Below are positions 31,514 to 39,684 of a DNA stretch of 64,000 bases, one piece after another; position 1 is the first letter of the stretch, and each line of letters begins with the position of its first letter. The notes below the pieces were generated by a model. That model had not been told where the DNA came from. It was given only the letters and a program-made list of their open reading frames with translations, and did not search any database. Location of the stretch: assembly GCA_046565765.1 (NCBI GenBank), contig JBKHXX010000057.1:124001-188000 (forward strand), read 5' to 3'. The position numbers were made by a program, and so were the translations under genes. This DNA is from JBFMCT01 sp046565765. GTDB taxonomy: Bacteria; Actinomycetota; Acidimicrobiia; Acidimicrobiales; AC-14.

Positions 31514-32692
31514 CTAGGAAACCACGACCTCGCCGACCATGCGGGGGTGCACCAGGCAGGCGTAGCGGTACCGGCCTGCCCGCTCGAACGTCAGGCTGTA
31601 CGTGCCCTCGTAGAGCAGGCCCGACGAGATGAAGCCCGAACCGCCCCACCGGCCGGCGTCGATCGCCGGGGGTGGTGCGCCGGGCGCCTGCTGGGCCAGG
31701 GTGATGCCCGGGCCCCCGACGGCCTCGTAGGCCTGGGGGTTGAACGTCACGAACCCGTCGGGGGCGAGAATGAACTGCGGGAAGTACGGCGGCACGTCGA
31801 AGCTCACGGTGTGGGGGCCGACGAACGACCAGGTCACCTTCTCGCCCACCTTGGCCCGGATCGTCGCGGGCACGAACTCGTTGATCATCGCCATGTCCTC
31901 CCCGCCCGGGAGGTAGCCGGCCAGGTGCCCGGGTACCGGCTCGCCCTGGTACGTCGCCCGCCCCTCCTTGGCGTCCTCGAAGGCGGTGCGGAGGGGGTCG
32001 GCGAGGCGTCGCAGCTCCTCCCGCCCCCTGCGGTCGACGGCCGACTGTGACGGCACCCGTTCACCCTTGGGGTGGACGACGATCTCGCCCGACTGGAGGG
32101 GGCCGTGGTAGTTGCAGTAGTAGGTGTACGTGCCGGGCGCGATGTCGTCTGAGAGCTTCACCCGGTAGGTGTTGCCGCCGGTGCCCTCGTAGGGGATGAG
32201 GCCGCTGCTGTAGTACGACTGGCGGCCGGTGAACTCGGGCTGGGGGCGCTGGGGGCAGGCGGTGTCCTGCTCGTGTGGCGGGGCGCCCTCGTCCAGGTAG
32301 CACGGCTGGCCGGCGGACTGGTTGACCCGGAAGTTCTCCCCCAGCAGGTAGGGCAGCACGGCCAACGCCGGCTCCAGCTCGGGGGGCGGCTCGTCGGGGA
32401 CGTTGCCGGAGCGGATGATCTCCCGCACCGGCTTGATGGCCGTGTCAACCAGCGTGCCCATGGTCACGCTGTGAGGCTCGCCGGTCCACACCTGGCGGAA
32501 GTCGATGGTGTCGCCGGGGCGGACGTCGACCACCTGGGGGAAGTAGGCCAGCATCGACGCCGCGAACTCGTCGAAGTCGGCGTCGACCCGCACCGTCCGG
32601 GAGATCGGCTGCGAGTAGTCCTCAGGCGACGAGCAGCTCCATGCGACCGTGGCAAGCACGAGCGCGACCAACAGCGTCCCCAGCCGTCGCAT
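31514..32692 (-). CDS. lipoprotein with two plastocyanin-like cupredoxin domains
   Basis: 392 aa. Signal peptide with Cys at TVAWSCSSP. Domain 1 (about 30-225) has EPHSVTMG and, after a long Cys-containing insert, YYCNYHGPLQSGEIVV with Cys and His ligands. Domain 2 (about 270-392) has VGPHTVSFDVP and RYACLVHPRMVGEVVV. Each therefore has the His, Cys, His, Met set of a type-1 copper site. Linker residues include a proline-rich turn. Likely an electron-transfer or copper-binding protein outside the membrane. The ATG at 32692 is chosen for the lipoprotein signal. Confidence 0.85.
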   Translation of the reverse strand: MRRLGTLLVALVLATVAWSCSSPEDYSQPISRTVRVDADFDEFAASMLAYFPQVVDVRPGDTIDFRQVWTGEPHSVTMGTLVDTAIKPVREIIRSGNVPDEPPPELEPALAVLPYLLGENFRVNQSAGQPCYLDEGAPPHEQDTACPQRPQPEFTGRQSYYSSGLIPYEGTGGNTYRVKLSDDIAPGTYTYYCNYHGPLQSGEIVVHPKGERVPSQSAVDRRGREELRRLADPLRTAFEDAKEGRATYQGEPVPGHLAGYLPGGEDMAMINEFVPATIRAKVGEKVTWSFVGPHTVSFDVPPYFPQFILAPDGFVTFNPQAYEAVGGPGITLAQQAPGAPPPAIDAGRWGGSGFISSGLLYEGTYSLTFERAGRYRYACLVHPRMVGEVVVS

Positions 32693-32718
32693 GGATCCAT
32701 GTTCCCATGAAGGAGGGA

Positions 32719-33747
32719 CTAACGGGCCGGCGCCAGCAGACCCGTGCCCAGCGCGAGCTCGACCGCCCACGCCCACAACCGGCTGATGGGAGGGGCGATA
32801 CCCGTGGGCGAGACCCGGGCGGGACAGCCGTGGGTCACCCAGGTGGGGTCGACCGAGTCGATCCGGGGCGTGTGGGGCTTGCCGCCGACCAGCAGGTCGT
32901 GGCGGAAGTCGACGGCGCGGGGGCGGTCGCCGGACCGCTGCACCTCGAAGTGCCCCGCCTCGAACCACTGGGGGCCTCCGGGCCGCTCCGGCGGGGCGAG
33001 GAGGGAGTGGTAGGCGAGGATCACGTGATCGAGGTTGTAGGCGGCCAGCCGGTAGGCGGGGCGGGTGCTGCGGGCCATCACCTCGGCCTTCTCCTCGGGG
33101 CCCAACCCCCCCTCGGCGTCGAGCAGGCGGTTCATGACCTCGACGAGCTGCACCGACACCCCGGTGCCGAAGTGGAGGCCCCCGTAGATGAAGCTGAGGC
33201 CGTCCCGCATGCGGGCCTTGGAGGCAGGCCCCGCCCCCACCCGGAACAGGGCGAGCAGCGACTCCAGCCGCTCGACCATCCAGGCCGTCTCGTAGCGGCG
33301 GACCTCGCCGAACTCCTGGTCGAGGTGGAAGACCATGGTGTCCACGTAGGCCTTGCCCAGGGTGTAGAAGCTGTCGACCGACCCTTCCTCGACGGTGTGG
33401 GGCGAGGCCAGCACCATCCGCCAGTCGGTGTGGCCGGAGCGCACGAGGCCGTAGGGGGGCCGCTCCACCCGGTCGCGGTACGCCCGCTCGACCGCCCCTT
33501 CGGCCAGGATCGACGAGATGGCGTACAGCTCGATGCGCAGCCCCTCCAGCAGGGCGTGGCGCTTGGCCGGAGGCATGCCCGCCAGGGCGTCGACCGTCGG
33601 CAGGTGGCCGACCACCCGCTGGCCCTTCTTGGTGAGCTGGCGGGCCTTCACCGAGAGCCGGCTGCCGACCGACTCCTCGACGGGCTCGTCGACCGGCTCC
33701 TCGGTCGGTCCTTCGACCGGCGCCGGCTCAGGGCTGGCTGAGGTCAC
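32719..33747 (-). CDS. conserved-looking hypothetical protein, all-helical
   Basis: 342 aa, not recognised. Residues 1-28 are a Pro/Glu-rich acidic leader (EEPVDEPVEES); the rest is predicted helical with many conserved-looking aromatic and charged residues, for example LEGLRIELYAISSILAEG, SFYTLGKAYVDTMVFHLDQEF in two parts and AYNLDHVILAYHSLL. It ends in a distinctive HGCPARVSPTGIAPPISRLW. No signal peptide. The GTG at 33747 is chosen because a TACCGT box lies 6 nt upstream. Divergent from aroC. Full-length, low-repeat character argues for a real enzyme or binding protein. Confidence 0.65.
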   Translation of the reverse strand: MTSASPEPAPVEGPTEEPVDEPVEESVGSRLSVKARQLTKKGQRVVGHLPTVDALAGMPPAKRHALLEGLRIELYAISSILAEGAVERAYRDRVERPPYGLVRSGHTDWRMVLASPHTVEEGSVDSFYTLGKAYVDTMVFHLDQEFGEVRRYETAWMVERLESLLALFRVGAGPASKARMRDGLSFIYGGLHFGTGVSVQLVEVMNRLLDAEGGLGPEEKAEVMARSTRPAYRLAAYNLDHVILAYHSLLAPPERPGGPQWFEAGHFEVQRSGDRPRAVDFRHDLLVGGKPHTPRIDSVDPTWVTHGCPARVSPTGIAPPISRLWAWAVELALGTGLLAPAR

Positions 33748-33753
33748 GCCCGA

Positions 33754-33759
33754 ACGGTA
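33754..33759 (-). promoter_or_regulatory. -10 box (TACCGT) for the hypothetical gene at 33747
   Basis: TACCGT on the minus strand ends 6 nt before the GTG. Together with the aroC box it forms a compact divergent promoter of about 70 bases. Confidence 0.4.
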
Positions 33760-33800
33760 ACCGGCCCGCGAACCCCGGTCCGCAGGACGACGGGCGAGCG

Positions 33801-33806
33801 TAGATT
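33801..33806 (+). promoter_or_regulatory. -10 box (TAGATT) for aroC, leaderless type
   Basis: TAGATT ends 9 nt before the aroC ATG; no ribosome-binding site is present in the interval. Confidence 0.5.
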
Positions 33807-33815
33807 CTCCCCTGC

Positions 33816-34919
33816 ATGGCCAGCAGCTTCGGGCACCTGTTCCGCATGACCACCTTCGGCGAGTCGCACGGAGGCGGGGTCGGCGTAGTGGTCGACGGGT
33901 GCCCACCCCGCCTGCCGCTCACCGTCGAGGAGGTGCAGCGCGACCTCGACCGCCGGCGTCCGGGGCAGAGCCGTCTCACCACCCAGCGCCAGGAGGACGA
34001 CCGGGCCGAGATCCTCTCCGGGCTGTTCGAGGGGCACACGCTGGGTACGCCCATCGCCGTCCTGGTCCGCAACAAGGATGCCCGCCCCGCCGCCTACGAG
34101 GACATGAAGGACCTCTACCGGCCCTCCCACGCCGACTACACGACCGAGGCCAAGTACGGCATCCGCAACTGGCAGGGGGGCGGTCGGGCCAGCGCCCGAG
34201 AGACCGTGGGAAGGGTGGCGGCCGGTGCGGTGGCCCGCAAGCTCCTGCACGTGGCGGCCGGCATCGAGGTGGTGGGCTGGGTGCACAGCGTGCACGGCAT
34301 CGACGCCACCGTCGACCGGGACACCGTCCAGGCCGCCGACGTGGAGGCCAACGACGTCCGCTGCCCCGACCCGGCCGCGGCCGAGAAGATGATGGCGGCC
34401 ATCGCCGACGCCCGCCGCCGGGGTGACTCCCTGGGCGGCGTGGTGGCCTGCATCGCCCGGAGGGTGCCCGCCGGGCTGGGCGAGCCGGTGTTCGACAAGC
34501 TCGAGGCCGACCTGGCCCGGGCCATGCTGTCGATCCCCGCGGCCAAGGGCTTCTCCATCGGCAGCGGCTTCGACGGCACCCGGCTCACGGGACTGGAACA
34601 CAACGACCCGTTCGTCCCCGACGGCAAGGGCGGCGTCACCACCGCCTCCAACCGGTCCGGAGGGGTGCAGGGCGGGATCAGCAACGGCCAGCCCGTCGTC
34701 CTCGACGTCGCCTTCAAGCCGACCGCCACCATCTCCCGGTCCCAGGCCACCGTCGACCGTGCCGGCAACCCGGTCGAGCTCAAGGCCGGAGGCCGCCACG
34801 ATCCCTGCGTGCTGCCCCGGGCGGTGCCGATCGTGGAGGCCATGGTCTGCCTGGTGCTGGCCGACCACTGGCTGCGCCAGCGGGCGGTCGACGTGCTCCC
34901 GGCCGGCCCGGGTCGTTGA
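33816..34919 (+). CDS. aroC: chorismate synthase
   Basis: 367 aa. Last step of the shikimate pathway, eliminating phosphate from EPSP to chorismate with reduced FMN. Signatures: FRMTTFGESHGGGVGVVVDGCPP at the start (in two parts), the FMN-site region GGGRASARETVGRVAAGA, and SGGVQGGISNGQPVVL with later RHDPCVLPRAVPIVEAM. Flavin-contacting His and Arg residues are conserved. Followed 7 bases later by an ABC exporter, possibly co-transcribed. Confidence 0.96.
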   Translation: MASSFGHLFRMTTFGESHGGGVGVVVDGCPPRLPLTVEEVQRDLDRRRPGQSRLTTQRQEDDRAEILSGLFEGHTLGTPIAVLVRNKDARPAAYEDMKDLYRPSHADYTTEAKYGIRNWQGGGRASARETVGRVAAGAVARKLLHVAAGIEVVGWVHSVHGIDATVDRDTVQAADVEANDVRCPDPAAAEKMMAAIADARRRGDSLGGVVACIARRVPAGLGEPVFDKLEADLARAMLSIPAAKGFSIGSGFDGTRLTGLEHNDPFVPDGKGGVTTASNRSGGVQGGISNGQPVVLDVAFKPTATISRSQATVDRAGNPVELKAGGRHDPCVLPRAVPIVEAMVCLVLADHWLRQRAVDVLPAGPGR

Positions 34920-34926
34920 CGGGCGG

Positions 34927-36843
34927 ATGAGGGGGTTCTCCCCCCGGGGCATGGGCGGGGGGTTTCACGACCACCACCACCTGTGGAGCCGCGACCCCGA
35001 CTTCGTCGCCGGCGCCAAGCTCGACCGTCTCGTGCTGCGCCGGGTGTGGGCCTTCGCCCGGCCCTACCGCACCATGCTGGGCGGCTACGTCGCGACGATC
35101 CTCGTCTCGGCCGTCATCACGATCCTGCCGCCCCTCGTCTTCCGGGCCATCATCGACCACCACGCCATCCCCCGGCGCGACCTGGCCGGCCTCAACAAGC
35201 TGGCCCTTCTGGCCATCGGCCTGGCCCTCACCGACCTCGTCCTCAACCTGTTCCAGCGGTGGTGGGCGGCCCGGATCGGCGAGGGCCTGATCTTCGACCT
35301 CCGTTCCGCCCTCTACGCCCACGTGAACCGCATGCCGCTGGCGTTCTTCACCCGCACGCAGACGGGCGCTCTGCTCAGCCGCCTGAACGGAGACGTGCAG
35401 GGCGCCCAGCGGGCGTTCACCACGACCCTCGGCAGCGTCGTGCAGAACGTCCTCACGGTGGTCGTGACCCTCGCCGTCATGCTGCGGCTGGAGTGGCGGC
35501 TGACGCTGCTGACGCTCGCCGTGGTGCCCCTCTTCGTCATCCCCGCCAAGCGCGTCGGGCGGCTGCTCCAGCGGCTGACCAAGGAGTCGTTCAACCTGTC
35601 GGCGGCCATGAACGCCAACATGACGGAGCGGTTCAACGTCTCCGGCGCCCTGCTGGTCAAGCTCTTCGGCCATCCCGACCGGGAGGCGGCCGAGTTCGGG
35701 GAGAAGGCAGGCCGGGTGCGGGACATCGGGATCCGCACCGCCGTCCTGGGACGGGTCTTCTTCGCCTCCCTCGGCATGCTCGCCGCGGTGGGGACGGTGC
35801 TCGTCTACTGGCTCGGCGCCCGACTGGTGATCCAGGGCGCCCTGAGCGTCGGCACGTTGACCGCCCTCGCCCTCTACGCGGCGCGCCTGTACGCCCCGCT
35901 CACGCAGCTGACCAACGCCCAGGTCGACGTCATGACGGCCTTCGTGTCGTTCGAGCGGGTGTTCGAGGTGCTCGACGCCCGCCCCGCCATCGAGGACTCG
36001 CCCGGTTGCTACGACCTGATCGACCCGACCGGCCGCATCGAGTTCGACAACGTCTGGTTCCGTTACCCCGCGCCCTCGACCGTGTCCATCGCCTCCCTGG
36101 AGGCCGACGTGGCCGCGCCCCTCTCCGAGGAACCCTCGGGGCTGATCCTCCGCGGGGTGACGTTCACCGCCGAGCCGGGCCAGATGGTGGCCCTCGTCGG
36201 CCCGACCGGGGCTGGCAAGACCACGTTGTGCAGCCTCGTCCCCCGCCTCTACGACGTGACGTCGGGGGCGGTGCGCATCGACGGCCACGACGTGCGTGAC
36301 CTCACCCATCTCACCCTCGCCGCCGCCATCGGCATGGTGACGCAGGACCCGCACCTCTTCCACGACACGATCCGGGTCAACCTCCGCTACGCCGGCCCCG
36401 AGGCCACCGACGACGAGATCGAGACCGCCTGCCGGGCCGCGCGCATCCACGACCTCATCGCCGGCCTGCCCGACGGCTACGACACCGTCGTGGGCGAGCG
36501 GGGCTACCGCCTGTCAGGCGGGGAGAAGCAGCGGCTGGCGCTGGCCCGGGTGCTGCTCAAGGGCCCTGCCATCGTGATCCTGGACGAGGCCACCGCCCAC
36601 CTCGACTCCGAGACCGAGCTGCTCGTGCAGCAGGCCCTGGCCGAGGCGCTGGAGGGCCGCACGTCGCTCGTGATCGCCCACCGCCTCTCGACCATCCAGG
36701 CGGCCGACCTGATCCTCGTCATGGACGAGGGGCGGATCGTCGAGCGCGGCACCCACGAGGAGCTGCTCGACCACAACGGGTTGTACCGGGAGCTCTACCT
36801 CACCCAGTACGCCCGTCCGACCGCCACCTCTGCGGGCCCGTAG
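34927..36843 (+). CDS. ABC exporter half-transporter (fused membrane and ATPase domains)
   Basis: 638 aa. A His-rich N-terminus (GGGFHDHHHLW) precedes six transmembrane helices (about 40-340) of the type I exporter fold. The ATPase domain (about 375-630) has Walker A VGPTGAGKTTLCSL, Q-loop MVTQDPHLF, signature LSGGEKQRLALARVL, Walker B VILDEATAHLDSE and H-loop VIAHRLSTI. It should act as a homodimer or pair with another half; no second exporter is adjacent. The ATG at 34927 is used; an in-frame ATG at 34951 is possible. Its 3' end overlaps the convergent membrane protein by 44 bases. Confidence 0.92.
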   Translation: MRGFSPRGMGGGFHDHHHLWSRDPDFVAGAKLDRLVLRRVWAFARPYRTMLGGYVATILVSAVITILPPLVFRAIIDHHAIPRRDLAGLNKLALLAIGLALTDLVLNLFQRWWAARIGEGLIFDLRSALYAHVNRMPLAFFTRTQTGALLSRLNGDVQGAQRAFTTTLGSVVQNVLTVVVTLAVMLRLEWRLTLLTLAVVPLFVIPAKRVGRLLQRLTKESFNLSAAMNANMTERFNVSGALLVKLFGHPDREAAEFGEKAGRVRDIGIRTAVLGRVFFASLGMLAAVGTVLVYWLGARLVIQGALSVGTLTALALYAARLYAPLTQLTNAQVDVMTAFVSFERVFEVLDARPAIEDSPGCYDLIDPTGRIEFDNVWFRYPAPSTVSIASLEADVAAPLSEEPSGLILRGVTFTAEPGQMVALVGPTGAGKTTLCSLVPRLYDVTSGAVRIDGHDVRDLTHLTLAAAIGMVTQDPHLFHDTIRVNLRYAGPEATDDEIETACRAARIHDLIAGLPDGYDTVVGERGYRLSGGEKQRLALARVLLKGPAIVILDEATAHLDSETELLVQQALAEALEGRTSLVIAHRLSTIQAADLILVMDEGRIVERGTHEELLDHNGLYRELYLTQYARPTATSAGP

Positions 36844-37648
36844 CCGTCTCGAGCCGGGGGTCCGTGCGGTCGTCGTCGGTACGGCCGTCGCCGTCCCGGT
36901 CGGTGTCGCCGTTCATGACCACCTGGCGCGTGGGGGCGTCACCGTCGACGCGCCGGGTGCGCCCGGGCGTCGCGGCCCGGACCCGCTCGAACGCCCCGGT
37001 GCGGCGCTCGTCGGCATCCGCAGCCCGGCGCTCGGCCTCGGCGGCCCGGCGCTCGGCGTCCTGGAGGGCCTCGGCCTCGGCGCCGACACGGGGGTCGAGG
37101 GCACGGGTCAGGAGCTTGGCGTGCCAGCGCTCGCCCAGCGAGCCGCCGAGGAGGCTGCCCACCAGCATGGCGGCCAAGGACGCGAGCCCGGCCACGGTGG
37201 CGATGTCGCCCCACTCGGAGGCGGTGGTGGGGACGCCCAGCTCGCGAAGGTTGGAGGCGGCCACTTCGGCGCCGCCCAGCTGGCGGGCCAGGGCGGCCGC
37301 GGCGGCGACGAGGACCACGCCGAGCAGGAACACGCCGGCGCCGTGGAGGGCGCCCGAGCGCCGGGCCATCCGGCCGGCCACGTACCCGCCGAACAGGTAG
37401 GAGAGGAACAGCAGCCCGGCCACCACCAGGCCGCCGGCCACGCCGAGGTCACGCCACTGCGACGAGACGTCGATGTCGACGTTGGCGGCTTCGACCACCC
37501 CCACGGTGACCCCCGCCAGCACGGCGAACGCGCCGTACGCGCTCAGCACGCCGGCCACGATGCTCAGCAACGACAGGCGGTTGTACCCGGCGTCCGCCAC
37601 CAGGGCGTTGCGGTCCCGCCGGGTTTCGATCTCCGCTCGGGTAGCCAT
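36800..37648 (-). CDS. four-helix membrane protein with charged coiled C-terminus
   Basis: 282 aa, not assigned. A short basic N-terminus (MATRAEIETRRDRN) precedes four hydrophobic segments (about 20-45, 65-88, 100-120 and 140-165), Ala/Gly/Val rich with GGYVAGRMARRSGALHG between two of them. Residues 175-225 form a highly charged helix (DAERRAAEAERRAADADERR) and the end is Asp/Arg rich with DTDRDGDGRTDDD, which resembles a calcium-binding-type repeat. A GGAGGA ribosome-binding site lies 4-9 nt before the ATG at 37648. Confidence 0.7.
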   Translation of the reverse strand: MATRAEIETRRDRNALVADAGYNRLSLLSIVAGVLSAYGAFAVLAGVTVGVVEAANVDIDVSSQWRDLGVAGGLVVAGLLFLSYLFGGYVAGRMARRSGALHGAGVFLLGVVLVAAAAALARQLGGAEVAASNLRELGVPTTASEWGDIATVAGLASLAAMLVGSLLGGSLGERWHAKLLTRALDPRVGAEAEALQDAERRAAEAERRAADADERRTGAFERVRAATPGRTRRVDGDAPTRQVVMNGDTDRDGDGRTDDDRTDPRLETATGPQRWRSDGRTG

Positions 37649-37721
37649 GGGGTCCTCCTGGGGTACGAAGCGGTGCTTCCTTGCACTGGATTTGTGCCCA
37701 GGAGGTGCGGCCGGTATGCCC

Positions 37722-37880
37722 CTAGGGGGTCGGAGCGCCGTCCACCCCGTCGATGTCCTCGCCCACCTCCGAGGACTCGCTGTCCATGAGCTCGGTTTCG
37801 AGCCCCTCCCGCTCCAGGACCTCTTCCTCCTTCTGCTGCGCGGTCTCTGCGGCCTGCTCAGCCGGGTCGTCGGGCGCCAT
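37722..37880 (-). CDS. small acidic protein (52 aa)
   Basis: ATG at 37880 is preceded by AAGGAGA at 8 nt, a good ribosome-binding site. The product is strongly acidic and Glu/Gln rich: MAPDDPAEQAAETAQQKEEE, then VLEREGLETELMDSESS and a short Asp/Gly end. There is no signal peptide or helix for membranes. Codon use looks like that of real genes here (G/C third positions). Unknown function. It lies alone between the membrane protein at 36800-37648 and the divergent ctaA. Confidence 0.65.
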   Translation of the reverse strand: MAPDDPAEQAAETAQQKEEEVLEREGLETELMDSESSEVGEDIDGVDGAPTP

Positions 37881-37931
37881 CGGGGCCTCTCCTTGCGTGG
37901 GACGGATGTGAGCTCCGAACCGACCCTGCCG

Positions 37932-37937
37932 TACGAT
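37932..37937 (+). promoter_or_regulatory. -10 box (TACGAT) for ctaA, leaderless type
   Basis: TACGAT ends 8 nt before the ctaA ATG at 37946. Confidence 0.5.
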
Positions 37938-37945
37938 CGCCGGGG

Positions 37946-38896
37946 ATGCAAGCGCCCCGCATCACGCCCGCCGCCTACCGCCGCCTGACCCTGGTTGCGG
38001 CCCTCCTGCTGGCGTTCATCATCGTCACCGGCGGCGCCGTCCGGGTCACCGGCTCGGGGCTCGGCTGCCCTGACTGGCCCACGTGCGACAACAGCCGGGT
38101 CGTGGCGCCCCTCGAGTTCCACGCCATGGTGGAGTTCGTCAACCGGACCATCACCGGCCTCGTCTCCCTGGCGGTGATCCTGGCCGTGCTCGGGGCGGTG
38201 TTCCGCGCTCCGCGCCGGCGGGACCTCACGTGGCTCTCGATCGGGCTGGTCGCAGGTGTGATCGCCCAGATCCTCCTGGGCGGCCTGACCGTGCTGTGGG
38301 AGCTCAAGCCCCAGATCGTCATGGCCCACTTCCTCGTGTCGCTCGTGCTGCTGGCCAACGCGGTGGTGCTGCACTACCGGGCGGGATGGCCGGACGACGG
38401 GCCGGTGCGGCGGGTGGTCCCCGGCGAGCTGGTCGGCATGGGACGGCTGGTCGTGGCGGCGGCCGGCCTGGCCGCCTTCCTGGGCACGGTCGTCACCGGC
38501 TCCGGCCCCCACGGCGGCGACCCCGACGTGGAGCGGCTGCGCTTCGACGTGCCCGACGTGGCCCGGGCCCACGGCGCCGGCGTGGTGCTGTTCCTGGCCG
38601 TCACCCTCCTCACGTTGTGGCGGCTACGCAAGGCCGGGGCGCCCCCGGGACTGCTGCGGGCGGGCGAGGTCCTGCTGGCCGTGTCGGTGGCCCAGGCGGC
38701 GGTCGGCTACACCCAGTACTTCACCGGCGTGCCCGTGGTGCTGGTGGCCGTCCACATCGGGGGAGCGGCGGCGGTGTGGGCCGCGGCCGTACGGTTCCTG
38801 GCCGGGTTCTCGACGAAGGTCGCGGCCGCCCCGCCCGCCACCTCCTCCCAGGCTGCGCCCGTCCTCCCTGCCAGCGAGGGGCTCAGCCGGACGTAG
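37946..38896 (+). CDS. ctaA: heme A synthase (COX15/CtaA)
   Basis: 316 aa integral membrane enzyme that oxidises the heme O methyl group to give heme A for cytochrome aa3 oxidase. Eight helices in two four-helix halves. The first half carries FIIVTGGAVRVTGSGLGCPDWPTC with the two Cys of the bacterial type, MVEFVNRTITG with a heme-ligand His nearby, and VMAHFLVS. The second half shows the matching VVTGSGPHGGD and VARAHGAGVVLF. Completeness suggests a working aa3-type respiratory chain; the oxidase genes are not in the window. Confidence 0.93.
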   Translation: MQAPRITPAAYRRLTLVAALLLAFIIVTGGAVRVTGSGLGCPDWPTCDNSRVVAPLEFHAMVEFVNRTITGLVSLAVILAVLGAVFRAPRRRDLTWLSIGLVAGVIAQILLGGLTVLWELKPQIVMAHFLVSLVLLANAVVLHYRAGWPDDGPVRRVVPGELVGMGRLVVAAAGLAAFLGTVVTGSGPHGGDPDVERLRFDVPDVARAHGAGVVLFLAVTLLTLWRLRKAGAPPGLLRAGEVLLAVSVAQAAVGYTQYFTGVPVVLVAVHIGGAAAVWAAAVRFLAGFSTKVAAAPPATSSQAAPVLPASEGLSRT

Positions 38897-38899
38897 CCT
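38894..38899 (+). promoter_or_regulatory. -10 box (TAGCCT) for clpS, overlapping the ctaA stop codon
   Basis: TAGCCT begins with the TAG stop of ctaA and ends 8 nt before the clpS GTG, so the stop codon doubles as the first half of the box. Confidence 0.42.
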
Positions 38900-38907
38900 G
38901 GAGGGCC

Positions 38908-39198
38908 GTGACGACCGTCCCCACCGAGGTCCGAGAGCCGGAGATCGGCGAGGTCGTCGACGAGGACCGCCCGTGGGTGGTCATCGTCTGGAACGACCCC
39001 ATCAACCTCATGTCGTACGTCACGTTCGTGCTCCAGAAGCTGTTCGGCTACAGCCTGGAGAAGGCGACCAAGCTCATGCTCGACGTTCACCACAAGGGCA
39101 AGGCGGTGGTCTCCAGCGGACCACGCGACAAGGCCGAGGTCGACGTCTTCCGCCTCCACGAGCATGGGCTCTGGGCCACCATGCAGCACGACGAGTGA
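38908..39198 (+). CDS. clpS: ATP-dependent Clp protease adaptor ClpS
   Basis: 96 aa. Delivers N-degron substrates to the ClpA/C-ClpP protease. Family core WVVIVWNDPINLMSYVTFVL, FGYSLEKATKLMLDVHHKGKAVV and ARDKAEVD-type DKAEVDVFRLHEHGLWATM are intact, including the Asn-Asp pair and the Met that line the N-degron pocket. GTG start at 38908. Its stop overlaps the next start (GTGA), coupling it to the DUF2017 protein. Confidence 0.95.
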   Translation: MTTVPTEVREPEIGEVVDEDRPWVVIVWNDPINLMSYVTFVLQKLFGYSLEKATKLMLDVHHKGKAVVSSGPRDKAEVDVFRLHEHGLWATMQHDE

Positions 39199-39674
39199 GC
39201 CCCCTCAGACCGCTGGGCCGGAGGATCAAGCGCTCGCGCCGCGGCGGCGTGGAGCTGCGCCTCCCCGAGGAGGAGCGGGAGTTCCTCCGCACGCTGGCAC
39301 CCGACATGCGTGAGCTGCTGGGCACACCCGACGACCCGGCCGTGGGCAGGCTGTTTCCTCCTGCGTACCCGGACGACCAGGAGCGGCAGGCCGCCTACCG
39401 CCTGCTGGCGGGCTCGGAGCTCATGGACTCGCATCTCGCCGCCCTCGAAGCGCTGGAGGCGGCGGCCGACGCCGAGCGCCTCGACGAGGACCAGGCCCAC
39501 GCCTGGATGCGGGCCCTGAACGAGGTCCGTCTCGTCCTGGGCACGCGCCTCGACGTCACCGAGGAGGGCACCGAACGGCCCCGCAGCCGGGACGATCCCC
39601 GCCTGGCCGCCTTCGCCGCCTACGACTACCTCAGCGCCCTCCAGGACGAGCTGATCGACGCCCTGTCGGGGTAG
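39195..39674 (+). CDS. DUF2017 family protein
   Basis: 159 aa, soluble and mostly helical. Typical pieces: VELRLPEEEREFLRTLAPDM, a DDPAVGRLFPPAYPDD turn, DAWMRALN-like DQAHAWMRALNEVRLVLGTRLDV (in two parts) and AAYDYLSALQDELIDAL. DUF2017 is encoded next to clpS throughout actinobacteria; its job is unknown but a link to Clp proteolysis is likely from that constant pairing. GTG at 39195 overlaps the clpS stop. Confidence 0.9.
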   Translation: MSPLRPLGRRIKRSRRGGVELRLPEEEREFLRTLAPDMRELLGTPDDPAVGRLFPPAYPDDQERQAAYRLLAGSELMDSHLAALEALEAAADAERLDEDQAHAWMRALNEVRLVLGTRLDVTEEGTERPRSRDDPRLAAFAAYDYLSALQDELIDALSG

Positions 39675-39684
39675 CGGGCGGCCT

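Noticed and set aside
29531..32050. An 839-codon open frame on + opposite the histidine kinase and cupredoxin genes
   Set aside because: Low-complexity His/Gln/Arg composition with no motifs; the minus-strand genes have full domain sets.
34780..36450. A 556-codon minus-strand frame opposite aroC and the ABC exporter
   Set aside because: Antisense shadow of two unmistakable genes; composition is Gly/His/Asp-rich without domains.
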